Origin: Paludibacter sp.
Lineage (GTDB): Bacteria; Bacteroidota; Bacteroidia; Bacteroidales; Paludibacteraceae
Assembly (NCBI GenBank): GCA_028705705.1
Contig: JAQWCZ010000104.1
Span: 1 to 7,061 of the forward strand
Reading direction: 5' to 3'
DNA: 7,061 nt
Both the position numbers and the translations under genes were made by a program. Shown piece by piece: positions 1 to 6,203 of this stretch (its first letter is position 1; each line of letters starts with the position of its first letter). Below the pieces are notes generated by a model, which was given only the letters and a program-made list of their open reading frames with translations, was not told the origin of the DNA and made no database searches.

Positions 1-770
1 CATTTTGCAATTAACTCGGTACTGTTTCTGACTGCTGCTTTTTTCAGCATGTTTTTTCTGTGATTTTTTACGGTGTGAGGAGAAATAAATAATCGTTCGG
101 CAATTTTTTCGTTGGTAAATCCAAACGTAATGAGATTAATAATCTCAGATTCACGCTTGCTGAACAATGATACAGGTTTGTTCTTGAAGTTATTTTCTTT
201 CTGGACTTTACTTGCATTAATATCAATCTCAATGATATCGGATTCGTCAGAAATTCCCACTAAATGAATTTTATAATTATTTTTTGAAGTTATGTGATTG
301 ATATTGGTGTGAATATTCAATGATCTTCCGAAACCATAATTATTATCTACTGTTAACACGATAGCCTGATGATTAAAAAGCTGATATTCACCATTGATTG
401 TTTTCGATCGAAAACAGTAACTGACTTTGTATTTTAAAATATTTTCTTTTCCCAATACATTGTAAATGTAAGCGTAAGCAGCATCTTCTGCTTTTGCCAC
501 AAATTCCATATCATCTGGATGCATTGAGTTTATTATATCATCAAAAGTAACTGATTGCGGACTTATACCCATAATAGACTCAATGTTTCCACTTATCTGC
601 TTAATCTGCCGGTCGAAAAAATCAACTATATAATAATAGTGTGGTCCCGGACAGAATAATGAAGTAATAAGTCTGTTGTATTCAGTTATTTCATGTTCTG
701 TTTTCTCCGACGAAATTCTGTCTGGCGATTTATCCCAAACCGAATGTAGTATTTTACAATTATCTTCCAT
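1..770 (-). CDS. PAS-like domain LuxR-family transcriptional regulator (partial, 3' end off the window)
   Basis: Reading the minus strand from the ATG at 770-768 gives 256 complete codons with no stop before the left edge. The C-terminal part (about residues 201-256) is a LuxR/FixJ-type helix-turn-helix: it has LFSKRESEIINLITFGFTNE followed by KIAERLFISPHTVKNHRKNM, the classic DNA-contacting segment. Residues about 40-145 look like a PAS fold (YYYIVDFFDRQIKQISGNIE, then a SMHPDDMEF segment typical of PAS_3 domains). No receiver domain and no membrane segment is visible, so it is probably a one-component cytoplasmic regulator with a sensory PAS-like domain. The ligand is unknown. The last visible bases are TG, so the next codon is Cys, Trp or a stop; by comparison with the family only a few residues are missing. 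It is divergent from the lipoprotein/barrel pair starting at 1173 and could regulate it, but only the arrangement supports that. The family call is strong; the PAS assignment is moderate. Confidence 0.88.
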   Translation of the reverse strand, partial: MEDNCKILHSVWDKSPDRISSEKTEHEITEYNRLITSLFCPGPHYYYIVDFFDRQIKQISGNIESIMGISPQSVTFDDIINSMHPDDMEFVAKAEDAAYAYIYNVLGKENILKYKVSYCFRSKTINGEYQLFNHQAIVLTVDNNYGFGRSLNIHTNINHITSKNNYKIHLVGISDESDIIEIDINASKVQKENNFKNKPVSLFSKRESEIINLITFGFTNEKIAERLFISPHTVKNHRKNMLKKAAVRNSTELIAK

Positions 771-938
771 AAGTGAGTATTGTGAAGATTTATTTTATTA
801 AACACGCATACATTAATAATGTTTTACAACTTGCTATTTATTTTTTCAGATTTAAACAGTTTTGTTGTAATTCTACCATTTATTAATCTTTTTGTTTATA
901 ACCGGCATTGCATTGCTTTAAAAATGACTACAAAGGGC

Positions 939-953
939 TATTGTTTTACAATA
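939..953. promoter_or_regulatory. Small perfect palindrome, possible operator
   Basis: TATTGT, a TTT centre and ACAATA form a perfect 6+6 inverted repeat. It overlaps the -33 position (ATTG, 940-943) of the candidate promoter at 940-971, which is where a regulator site would interfere with transcription. The site could be chance in AT-rich DNA; no second copy was noticed nearby. Confidence 0.3.
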
Positions 954-971
954 ATTCACACCGTATTTTTG
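940..971 (+). promoter_or_regulatory. Candidate Bacteroidota-type promoter for the lipoprotein/barrel pair
   Basis: TATTTTTG at 964-971 fits the -7 consensus TAnnTTTG. Twenty bases upstream sits ATTG (940-943), a one-mismatch version of the -33 TTTG box, and 19-21 bases is the normal spacing. Transcription would begin near 978 and leave a leader of about 195 bases before the start at 1173. A weaker alternative is TTTG (1039-1042) with TACAATTG (1065-1072) at 22-base spacing. Confidence 0.35.
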
Positions 972-1072
972 ACACGTTATGAGCAAATGTGTGCAGTGGG
1001 CTTTCAAATTGTAATGGTTTGAACTTTATTTACTGTGTTTTGTTATTAGATTTTAACTATCAGTTACAATTG

Positions 1073-1127
1073 TCTGGTATTTGATGATTGCAACTAAAAT
1101 AAATTATTTTATTAGATATCAACCAGA
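1073..1127. repeat. Nested inverted repeat upstream of the lipoprotein start
   Basis: TCTGGT (1073-1078) and TGAT (1082-1085) are complementary to ATCA (1118-1121) and ACCAGA (1122-1127), with a three-base bulge on the left arm. Nested inside is TAAAATAA-A-TTATTTTA (1095-1111), a perfect 8+8 palindrome. The two symmetries are nearly concentric (centres about 1100 and 1103). The element ends 45 bases before the ATG at 1173. It could be an operator or, if transcribed, a leader structure. The inner palindrome consists only of A and T, so part of it may be compositional. Confidence 0.4.
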
Positions 1128-1172
1128 TATAAATAAGTTCCGGATTAAATTAAAAATTAAAAATGAATTAGT

Positions 1173-2981
1173 ATGAAAACCTTTAAGTTGTTCTTGTTTT
1201 ATTTTACTGTAATGAGTACAGTAATGTTCTTTACAAGGTGTACTTTAAACGACGATTTAGCCAAGATTACCAACTCCCTGGATAGTCTGCAAGTCATGGT
1301 TGGCACACCTCAGTTTAATACCAGTGTGCATCTTGAGTTTATAGATGCCAAAACAAACGAACCGATTTCGGATAAAAACGTACTTGTAAGTATTGAAGGT
1401 AGAGATGCTGCGTTTGTGTATAATAATTTGGGGAGTAGACAAGCTACATATACTTCCATTTGGGGCATGCTCGATTTGATAATTGATCCTCATAAAGCAG
1501 ATCCAATAAGTATGTCAACAAATCCGATTGAGTTTCAGATTACTTCAACTCTGGACGGATATGTTAGTGCTACCAACACTGTTTTTATTTCTCAGGAAGG
1601 CAATCAAACGGTTACAATTCCAATGATAAATTTAAACAATCCTCCTGATGGTTTTTTTATTGCTGAAAAAGAAATAAGTGTGACAGTTAACGAGGATGGA
1701 AGTCTGTCTGAAGATGTTGTAGTTGATTTTAGTGCAACCGGACCAACCGGGATGAAAAAAGTGAAAGGTGAATCAGCATCTGAAAATATAGTGCCGGTGT
1801 TGACCATCCCAAAAGGTGCCAAATTCTGGGGGCAATCTCCTACCGGTAGTGAAGGAATTATAAATAAATATACTTCTTTGAAAGTAAAAGTTGAAAAAGT
1901 AAATTTTCCGACTGATGGAGCATTTAAACCATATAGTTTTAGATATGCTTATACTGGTTACTTTTTGGAATATGGCTCGACGCGATTTACAATTATGGCA
2001 ACAGTTCCAACAGTATCGGCTCCTCCCCTTACCTATGATGTATTATGGACTGTTCAAAAAGTATTAACCGGAAATTTGGGCATAACTTTATTTTTACCAC
2101 AGAATTTCATCAATCCGGAGACAAATGCAATAATTAAAGAAAATGATATTATATCACGTGTTATTTTCGCATACGGCGAAACTTCTATATTAAAAGAAAA
2201 ACAAGAAGTAGTTAAAAAGATAAATGGTAAACTTGCTATTACGAGTGAATTTAACCCAGGTTCGTATGGTTTTCACTGGTCGCAATCCTGGGGATATCTT
2301 ATTCCAACATGTGGACATACCGGCCCGAAATTTACGATTACCTCTGATCCGGATATTACTGAATCTGTGAATTTTTCAGTGCAGGTTTTTCATAATAAAA
2401 GAAAGATTCCTAAGGGGTGGGGACAGCTTGGAAGTGATCCCAACGTATTTCAACAAGTTAGTTTTATACAACTACCATCTACCCTTGTAGATGTCGTATT
2501 CTCAGCCAAAGGTCCATTCAAATTTTTTCCTGATACTTTTTCATTAGATAATCCCTACGAAAATAAAATATATACCGTTAATATTAAAAAAGACCCTTCT
2601 AATACAGAATGGGTGTCGCTGAATCTTGATATTGAACTTGCATCAGAATCTAAGAATTTAGTGATAAAGCCTTCTACGAATATATATTATTATAGTTCTG
2701 TAATAAATTCATCTATTCGTGTTGTCAATGGGAAAGCATCTTTTTATGTTAATAAAGGTATTGATTATTTTTTACAGGTGCCATACGGCAGCTCTGGAGC
2801 TTCAGGTCTTCTAAAGGTTGAGGATGATACGCCAACAACATATAAAGTGACATTTACACCACAAATGAATGCTAACTCAAATAATAAGTCGGAAGTAATC
2901 TTTGTACCAAAAACTGACAATAATGAAATAACTATTAAATACAGGGTAGTCATTCCTGACAATTTATTCAAACAATTTTAA
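1173..2981 (+). CDS. Putative lipoprotein with carboxypeptidase-regulatory/Ig-like N-terminal domain, function unknown
   Basis: This 602-residue protein has no family I can name. Residues 1-22 form a signal-like segment: MKTFK, then a Phe/Leu/Val/Met-rich core. It ends in FFTRC, with Cys23 as the likely lipidated residue. The Arg just before the Cys is unusual, since lipoboxes normally have Gly, Ala or Ser there, so lipidation is likely but not certain. The sequence after Cys23 is TLNDD; acidic residues soon after the Cys resemble the surface-export signals known for Bacteroidota lipoproteins. Residues about 52-150 (starting VHLEFIDAKTNEPISDKNV, with LDGYVSATN near 127-135) look like a beta-sandwich regulatory domain of the carboxypeptidase-like or Ig class. 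The rest is rich in alternating beta-type sequence, with a distinctive Trp/Gly/Cys segment at 369-384 (WSQSWGYLIPTCGHTG). Only Cys23 and Cys380 are present. The barrel gene follows after 15 bases, so the two are probably co-transcribed. The ATG at 1173 is chosen because it gives the signal peptide directly. Confidence 0.75.
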   Translation: MKTFKLFLFYFTVMSTVMFFTRCTLNDDLAKITNSLDSLQVMVGTPQFNTSVHLEFIDAKTNEPISDKNVLVSIEGRDAAFVYNNLGSRQATYTSIWGMLDLIIDPHKADPISMSTNPIEFQITSTLDGYVSATNTVFISQEGNQTVTIPMINLNNPPDGFFIAEKEISVTVNEDGSLSEDVVVDFSATGPTGMKKVKGESASENIVPVLTIPKGAKFWGQSPTGSEGIINKYTSLKVKVEKVNFPTDGAFKPYSFRYAYTGYFLEYGSTRFTIMATVPTVSAPPLTYDVLWTVQKVLTGNLGITLFLPQNFINPETNAIIKENDIISRVIFAYGETSILKEKQEVVKKINGKLAITSEFNPGSYGFHWSQSWGYLIPTCGHTGPKFTITSDPDITESVNFSVQVFHNKRKIPKGWGQLGSDPNVFQQVSFIQLPSTLVDVVFSAKGPFKFFPDTFSLDNPYENKIYTVNIKKDPSNTEWVSLNLDIELASESKNLVIKPSTNIYYYSSVINSSIRVVNGKASFYVNKGIDYFLQVPYGSSGASGLLKVEDDTPTTYKVTFTPQMNANSNNKSEVIFVPKTDNNEITIKYRVVIPDNLFKQF

Positions 2982-2996
2982 CAATACAGCGACAAT

Positions 2997-3734
2997 ATGA
3001 GAAAATTAACTATAATATTCTTTGTGTTCATTTACATTCTCAATATAAGTGCACAAATACAAAATCAATCAGATAATTCTGATAATAATGCATCGTCAAA
3101 TAAGTCATCATCATTTGGTTTGGCAGTGGGTATCAGCGCATCCACCAACGGTTTAGGAGGTAACCTGACTGCTTCATTGAACGATAAATTTGCTTTACGT
3201 TTGGGTTATGAAGCACTCGATTTGTCATTTTCCAACGCGTTTGTGTATAACCAGGGTGACTTTAACTTCGATGTTAGTCCGGCGTTCAAAGCTGGAGGAT
3301 TATACGCGATTTTTGACTGGTATCTGTTAAAATCCTTGTATATATCAGCAGGTGTAATGGTAACTGACTTTCAATTATCAGCTAAAATTATGTCGGCCGA
3401 CCCTATTACTATTGGCGAAATAGAATACAGCCCGGATGATATGGGTGAAATGAATATTGCCGTAGGCCCCTTGAATAAAATTGCTCCTTATGCTGGTATA
3501 GGTTTTGGTCGGAATATTTCAAGAGATAAACGTTTAGCCATGAGTTTTGAACTCGGAGCCTATCACACCGGTTCATACGTGGTGGATTTAAGCGGAACCA
3601 AATTGTTCGAAGCCAATGGCGACCCCGCCAACCAACAATCCATCACTAATTTGAATGAAACATTGAAGGGTATTAGCTGGAGCGGTATTTATCCGGTAAT
3701 TAAACTGGGTGTGTCATACAGAATCCTGAAGTAA
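2997..3734 (+). CDS. Outer-membrane beta-barrel protein
   Basis: This 245-residue protein has a clear Sec signal peptide: MRK, a hydrophobic stretch to residue 17, and a likely cut after NISA (residue 19) before Gln20. A Ser/Asn/Asp-rich linker (about 21-39) follows. From residue 40 onward the sequence is a chain of amphipathic strands with Gly and aromatic residues at turns (FGLAVGISAS, FALRLGYEAL, GGLYAIFDWYL, SLYISAGVMVTDF, APYAGIGFGRN, MSFELGAYHTG). The last strand is PVIKLGVSYRILK, ending close to the C-terminus as barrels do. The length suggests a small barrel of roughly 8-12 strands. I cannot tell whether it is a pore, a scaffold or an adhesin. It starts 15 bases after the lipoprotein gene, which fits a partnership with that product at the outer membrane, but no known transporter family is recognised. 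Confidence 0.82.
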   Translation: MRKLTIIFFVFIYILNISAQIQNQSDNSDNNASSNKSSSFGLAVGISASTNGLGGNLTASLNDKFALRLGYEALDLSFSNAFVYNQGDFNFDVSPAFKAGGLYAIFDWYLLKSLYISAGVMVTDFQLSAKIMSADPITIGEIEYSPDDMGEMNIAVGPLNKIAPYAGIGFGRNISRDKRLAMSFELGAYHTGSYVVDLSGTKLFEANGDPANQQSITNLNETLKGISWSGIYPVIKLGVSYRILK

Positions 3735-3776
3735 TTATTTTATGCCTGAATGTTAGATTTGTAATTGGTGATATTG

Positions 3777-3803
3777 ATTGAAAATGACCAAAACATCTTC
3801 AAT
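3777..3803 (+). terminator. Candidate hairpin terminator after the barrel gene
   Basis: ATTGAAAATG (3777-3786) and CATCTTCAAT (3794-3803) pair over ten positions with one A-C mismatch around a seven-base loop. It lies 42 bases after the barrel stop codon and just before the rplY promoter, a sensible place to end the upstream transcript. There is no proper T-tract after it, so its function is uncertain. Confidence 0.3.
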
Positions 3804-3811
3804 GTGATGTA

Positions 3812-3843
3812 TTTGCATTTTCGATAAAATAATATTATCTTTG
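3812..3843 (+). promoter_or_regulatory. Bacteroidota-type promoter of rplY
   Basis: TTTG at 3812-3815, then exactly 20 bases, then TATCTTTG at 3836-3843. Both boxes match the primary sigma-factor consensus of Bacteroidota (-33 TTTG, -7 TAnnTTTG) with correct spacing. Transcription should begin near 3850 and give a leader of about 90 bases before the rplY ATG at 3941. It probably drives the rplY-pth-S4 protein-DUF4924 run. Confidence 0.8.
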
Positions 3844-3875
3844 CCCCGCTTTTCTAATGCAGAAAGTGTGATGGG

Positions 3876-3916
3876 AAATTAAGCGACTAATCACTTAAAA
3901 ATCAACGCTTAAATTT
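3876..3916 (+). promoter_or_regulatory. Stem-loop in the rplY mRNA leader
   Basis: TTAAGCG (3879-3885) pairs perfectly with CGCTTAA (3906-3912). After a one-base bulge (A3913) the stem continues for three more pairs (AAA 3876-3878 with TTT 3914-3916). The loop is 20 bases. It lies entirely inside the predicted leader and ends 24 bases before the start codon. Ribosomal-protein genes often carry autoregulatory leader structures, so this could be one. I do not recognise a named leader family here. Confidence 0.4.
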
Positions 3917-3940
3917 TGAGTAACACATTAAATTATTAAA

Positions 3941-4516
3941 ATGAAAACTTTTGAATTAAAAGGAAAGGTTCGTGAAGAACTGGGGAAAAAGGCATCAAAA
4001 GCCACACGTGCAGAGGATAGTGTGCCCTGTGTATTGTATGGAAAAGGTAAAAATGTACATTTTACTGCCACTTCAAGTGATTTAAGAAAATTGATTTATA
4101 CACCGGAAGTATTTATTGTGGATCTGGATGTTGATGCGAAAAAGAGCAAAGCCATCATGAAAGATATTCAATTTCATCCGGTTACGGATAAAGTGATACA
4201 CATTGACTTCCTTGAAGTTAATGATAAAAAACCGATTGTAATTGAAATTCCGGTGAAATTAAGCGGTCTTGCCGAAGGGGTAAAAGCCGGTGGTAAACTG
4301 ACTTTACAAATGCGTAAATTAAAAGTTAAAGGTATTTACAATGATTTTCCTGAAGCCATTGAGATTGATGTAACTAATTTAGGCTTAGGTAAAACAATTC
4401 AGGTTGGTGGTATTAAACTTGATAAATTGGAAATCTTGAATGCCAAGAATGCTGTTGTTGCTCAGGTTAAACTGACAAGAGCTGCCCGTGGTGCTGCCGC
4501 TACTGCCGCAGAATAA
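3941..4516 (+). CDS. rplY: 50S ribosomal protein L25 (bL25, general stress protein Ctc)
   Basis: This 191-residue protein is of the long CTC type of bL25, which binds 5S rRNA in the large ribosomal subunit. The N-terminal domain carries the expected [14 protein letters not shown] (residues 28-41) and [20 protein letters not shown] (74-93). The C-terminal beta domain has [13 protein letters not shown] (108-120), typical of the CTC extension. The tail is Ala-rich ([11 protein letters not shown]), common in Bacteroidota members. The start at 3941 gives the usual [17 protein letters not shown] opening. It is preceded by a strong promoter and a structured leader. The pth gene begins 13 bases after the stop. 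Confidence 0.96.
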   Translation: MKTFELKGKVREELGKKASKATRAEDSVPCVLYGKGKNVHFTATSSDLRKLIYTPEVFIVDLDVDAKKSKAIMKDIQFHPVTDKVIHIDFLEVNDKKPIVIEIPVKLSGLAEGVKAGGKLTLQMRKLKVKGIYNDFPEAIEIDVTNLGLGKTIQVGGIKLDKLEILNAKNAVVAQVKLTRAARGAAATAAE

Positions 4517-4529
4517 AAATGCACTTGAG

Positions 4530-5093
4530 ATGAAATACTTGATCGTTGGACTGGGAAATATTGGTCCCGAATACCAGGATACCCGCCACAACATAGGATT
4601 CACAATATTGGACGCTCTTGCAAAAGCGTCCAATGTTTTTTTTGAGGATAAACGCTATGGCTTTGTCACGCAGGTGAAATTGAAAGGTCGCACGCTTATC
4701 CTCCTGAAACCTTCTACCTTTATGAACCTGAGCGGTCATGCATTGCGTTACTGGATGCAAAAAGAAAAAATTGAAATCGAAAATGTGTTGGTACTTGTGG
4801 ATGATGTTGCATTACCTTTTGGCATGCTTCGTTTAAAGCCACAAGGCTCGGATGCGGGACATAACGGACTGAAAAATATTCAGGAGATCCTGGGTCACAA
4901 CGCTTATGCCCGGTTACGCTTTGGGATTGGAAACGATTTCCCGAAAGGTTATCAGATTGAATATGTGTTGGGGAAGTGGGATGAAGAAGAACAAAAATTG
5001 TTGCCGGAAAGGGTGGAGAAAGCGATTGAGATGATTAAAAGTTTTTGCCTCGCAGGGATGCAACTTACGATGACACAATATAATAATAAATGA
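4530..5093 (+). CDS. pth: Peptidyl-tRNA hydrolase
   Basis: This 187-residue enzyme, usual for the bacterial Pth family, releases tRNA from peptidyl-tRNA that has dropped off ribosomes in the cytoplasm. The start is placed at the ATG 4530, which gives [21 protein letters not shown] longer frame from GTG 4488 would overlap rplY and add 14 residues foreign to the family. Key residues are present: Asn10, catalytic His20 (in DTRHNIGF), Asn66 (TFMNLSG), Asp91 ([10 protein letters not shown]) and Asn112 (GHNGLKN). The segment [15 protein letters not shown] (126-140) is also typical. It sits 13 bases after rplY, a pairing common in bacteria, and is probably co-transcribed with it. Confidence 0.97.
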   Translation: MKYLIVGLGNIGPEYQDTRHNIGFTILDALAKASNVFFEDKRYGFVTQVKLKGRTLILLKPSTFMNLSGHALRYWMQKEKIEIENVLVLVDDVALPFGMLRLKPQGSDAGHNGLKNIQEILGHNAYARLRFGIGNDFPKGYQIEYVLGKWDEEEQKLLPERVEKAIEMIKSFCLAGMQLTMTQYNNK

Positions 5094-5129
5094 ATGAATG
5101 TAAAGATTTGTTGATTAAGTTTGCTGAAA

Positions 5130-5549
5130 ATGAAAACAGAAGTACGTATAGACAAATGGCTTTGGGCAGTTCGCCTCTATAAAACCCGATCCCTTGCTGC
5201 TGAGGCATGTAAAAAGGGAAAGATACTGGTTGGTGGGGTAGAGGTAAAGCCTTCCAGAAACATCAAAGTCGGTGAAGTGATTGGGGTTAAACGCAACCCG
5301 GTGCTTTTCTCGTTCGAAGTGCTTGCGTTGGCTGAAAATCGCATGGGAGCCAAATTGGTGCCGGATTACATGAAAAACGTAACTACACCCGATCAGCTTG
5401 AATTATACGAACTCGGTAAAATCGCCGCTAAAAACAACCGCGAAAGAGGTACCGGCCGTCCCACCAAAAAAGAGCGCCGCGAACTGGATGATTTGTTTGA
5501 ACCGACGTTTTACTTTGAATTTGATGAAGAAGATAAATATAGTGGTTAG
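5130..5549 (+). CDS. S4-domain RNA-binding protein, Hsp15 (HslR)-like
   Basis: This 139-residue protein has an S4 RNA-binding domain at about residues 5-52 (VRIDKWLWAVRLYKTRSLAA, then CKKGKILVGGVEVKPSRNIK). A basic C-terminal region follows (NNRERGTGRPTKKERRELDD, about 102-121). Length and layout match the Hsp15/HslR family, which in E. coli binds free 50S subunits carrying nascent chains. That role is inferred here. The start is ATG 5130 rather than the TTG at 5121, because ATG gives the family-like opening MKTEVRIDKW. The gene lies 36 bases after pth. The final Ser-Gly codons and the TAG stop fall inside the hairpin repeat 5540-5598, so the native C-terminus may once have been different. 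Confidence 0.9.
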   Translation: MKTEVRIDKWLWAVRLYKTRSLAAEACKKGKILVGGVEVKPSRNIKVGEVIGVKRNPVLFSFEVLALAENRMGAKLVPDYMKNVTTPDQLELYELGKIAAKNNRERGTGRPTKKERRELDDLFEPTFYFEFDEEDKYSG

Positions 5550-5598
5550 TTGATAGTGGTTAATTATTTTCACTTGTCCACTAACCAACTAACCACTA
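5540..5598. repeat. Long imperfect palindrome (REP-like intergenic repeat)
   Basis: The left arm TAGTGGTTAGTTG (5540-5552) pairs perfectly over 13 bases with 5586-5598. After a 1x2 internal loop, TAGTGG (5554-5559) pairs with CCACTA (5578-5583). The loop is 18 bases. The left arm also contains TAGTGGTTA twice with a 14-base period (5540 and 5554). It includes the stop codon of the S4 gene and ends seven bases before the ATG at 5606. Its location and structure resemble a mobile or dispersed intergenic palindrome. No T-tract follows, so an intrinsic terminator is unlikely; it may act on mRNA stability or on translation of the next gene. Confidence 0.75.
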
Positions 5599-5605
5599 AG
5601 TAATC

Positions 5606-6151
5606 ATGTTAATCGCTTCTCAACTTAAAAAAACAAATATAATTGAATATCTCCTGTACATGTGGCAGGTAGAAGATTTGATTCGTGCGTTGCAGTTTGA
5701 TATCGATCAAATAAACAATACAATCATTTCTCGTTCTCAGTTTAAGGATAATACCGAACGCAAGGATGTTGTGGAATGGTACGAAAGTCTGATCGAAATG
5801 ATGCGTCTAGAGCAAGTGATGGAAAAAGGGCATCTGCAAATAAACAAGAATGTGATTGCTGAACTGGACGAATTGCATGCTTTGCTATTGAACTCAGGAC
5901 AAGTGCCGGCCTACCACGCCAGGTATATCCATGTGCTGCCTTTTATCAATCAATTTAGAAGAAGATCTGAATACGGCTTGGGCGAAATTGAGCTATGCTT
6001 TAATTTCCAATATGTTATCCTGATGTTGCGTGTACAAAAAAAAGAAATCATGCCTGAAACGGAAAAAACAAGAGAAGAAATATCGAAATTCATGGTATTG
6101 CTGGCAAAAAACTATCATGCCTGGAAAAATGGTGAGCTCGACTTACAATAA
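5606..6151 (+). CDS. DUF4924 family protein, function unknown
   Basis: This 181-residue, mostly helical protein resembles the DUF4924 family, found mainly in Bacteroidota. I recognise it from the opening MLIASQLKKTNIIEYLLYMW with QVEDLIRA, then WYESLIEMMRLEQVMEKGHL (58-77) with QINKN, LPFINQFRRRS (111-121), and a C-terminal LRVQKKEI...EISKFMVLLAKNYH region. There is no signal peptide and no membrane segment, so it is probably cytoplasmic. No catalytic motif is evident. It follows the S4 gene with the hairpin repeat between them and may be translated from the same transcript. The ATG at 5606 matches the expected family start. The family assignment is from memory of the sequence pattern and was not checked by a search. 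Confidence 0.8.
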   Translation: MLIASQLKKTNIIEYLLYMWQVEDLIRALQFDIDQINNTIISRSQFKDNTERKDVVEWYESLIEMMRLEQVMEKGHLQINKNVIAELDELHALLLNSGQVPAYHARYIHVLPFINQFRRRSEYGLGEIELCFNFQYVILMLRVQKKEIMPETEKTREEISKFMVLLAKNYHAWKNGELDLQ

Positions 6152-6157
6152 AAATAT

Positions 6158-6179
6158 TATCTTTGTGCGATTATATTTG
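6158..6179 (+). promoter_or_regulatory. rfbA: Two tandem TAnnTTTG boxes, candidate promoters of rfbA
   Basis: TATCTTTG (6158-6165) and TATATTTG (6172-6179) both match the Bacteroidota -7 consensus and lie in the 52-base gap before rfbA. Neither has a TTTG -33 box at 19-21 bases. The first box is part of a 13-base string (AATATTATCTTTG, 6153-6165) identical to that at the rplY promoter (3831-3843). Starts would fall near 6172 or 6186, leaving leaders of about 18-32 bases. Confidence 0.5.
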
Positions 6180-6203
6180 TTATAACTTTAAAATGACTGT
6201 AGC

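Larger units (their letters stand above)
771..1172. other. 402-base divergent intergenic region, no supported gene
   Basis: This AT-rich spacer lies between two divergent start codons. An open frame at 819-1022 exists, but its predicted peptide has no recognisable family, a biased Phe/Ile/Val composition expected from AT-rich DNA, and no partner genes, so it is not called. The spacer holds a 15-base palindrome (939-953), a TATTTTTG box (964-971) and a nested inverted repeat (1073-1127), listed separately. No strict TAnnTTTG box was found on the minus strand for the regulator gene. Confidence 0.7.

Noticed and set aside
819..1022. Open frame of 67 codons in the divergent spacer
   Set aside because: Its composition is that of translated AT-rich DNA, it has no recognisable motif or domain, and it overlaps the candidate promoter and palindrome.
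4488..4529. GTG start giving a longer pth
   Set aside because: The extra 14 residues are the Ala-rich tail of rplY read in another frame; the family start is the ATG at 4530.
4519..4532. Four-codon frame ending on the pth start (ATGA overlap)
   Set aside because: A similar four-codon frame occurs at 6193-6207 before rfbA. Both arise easily because the genes begin ATGA; nothing supports leader peptides.
4385..4760. Minus-strand open frames over rplY and pth
   Set aside because: They are antisense shadows of two well-supported genes, and no family is recognised in their translations.
5121..5129. TTG start for the S4 protein gene
   Set aside because: The ATG at 5130 gives the family-like N-terminus and is the stronger codon.
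5540..5598. Hairpin as an intrinsic terminator between the S4 gene and the DUF4924 gene
   Set aside because: No T-tract follows either arm and the next start codon is seven bases away; a repeat element explains it better.
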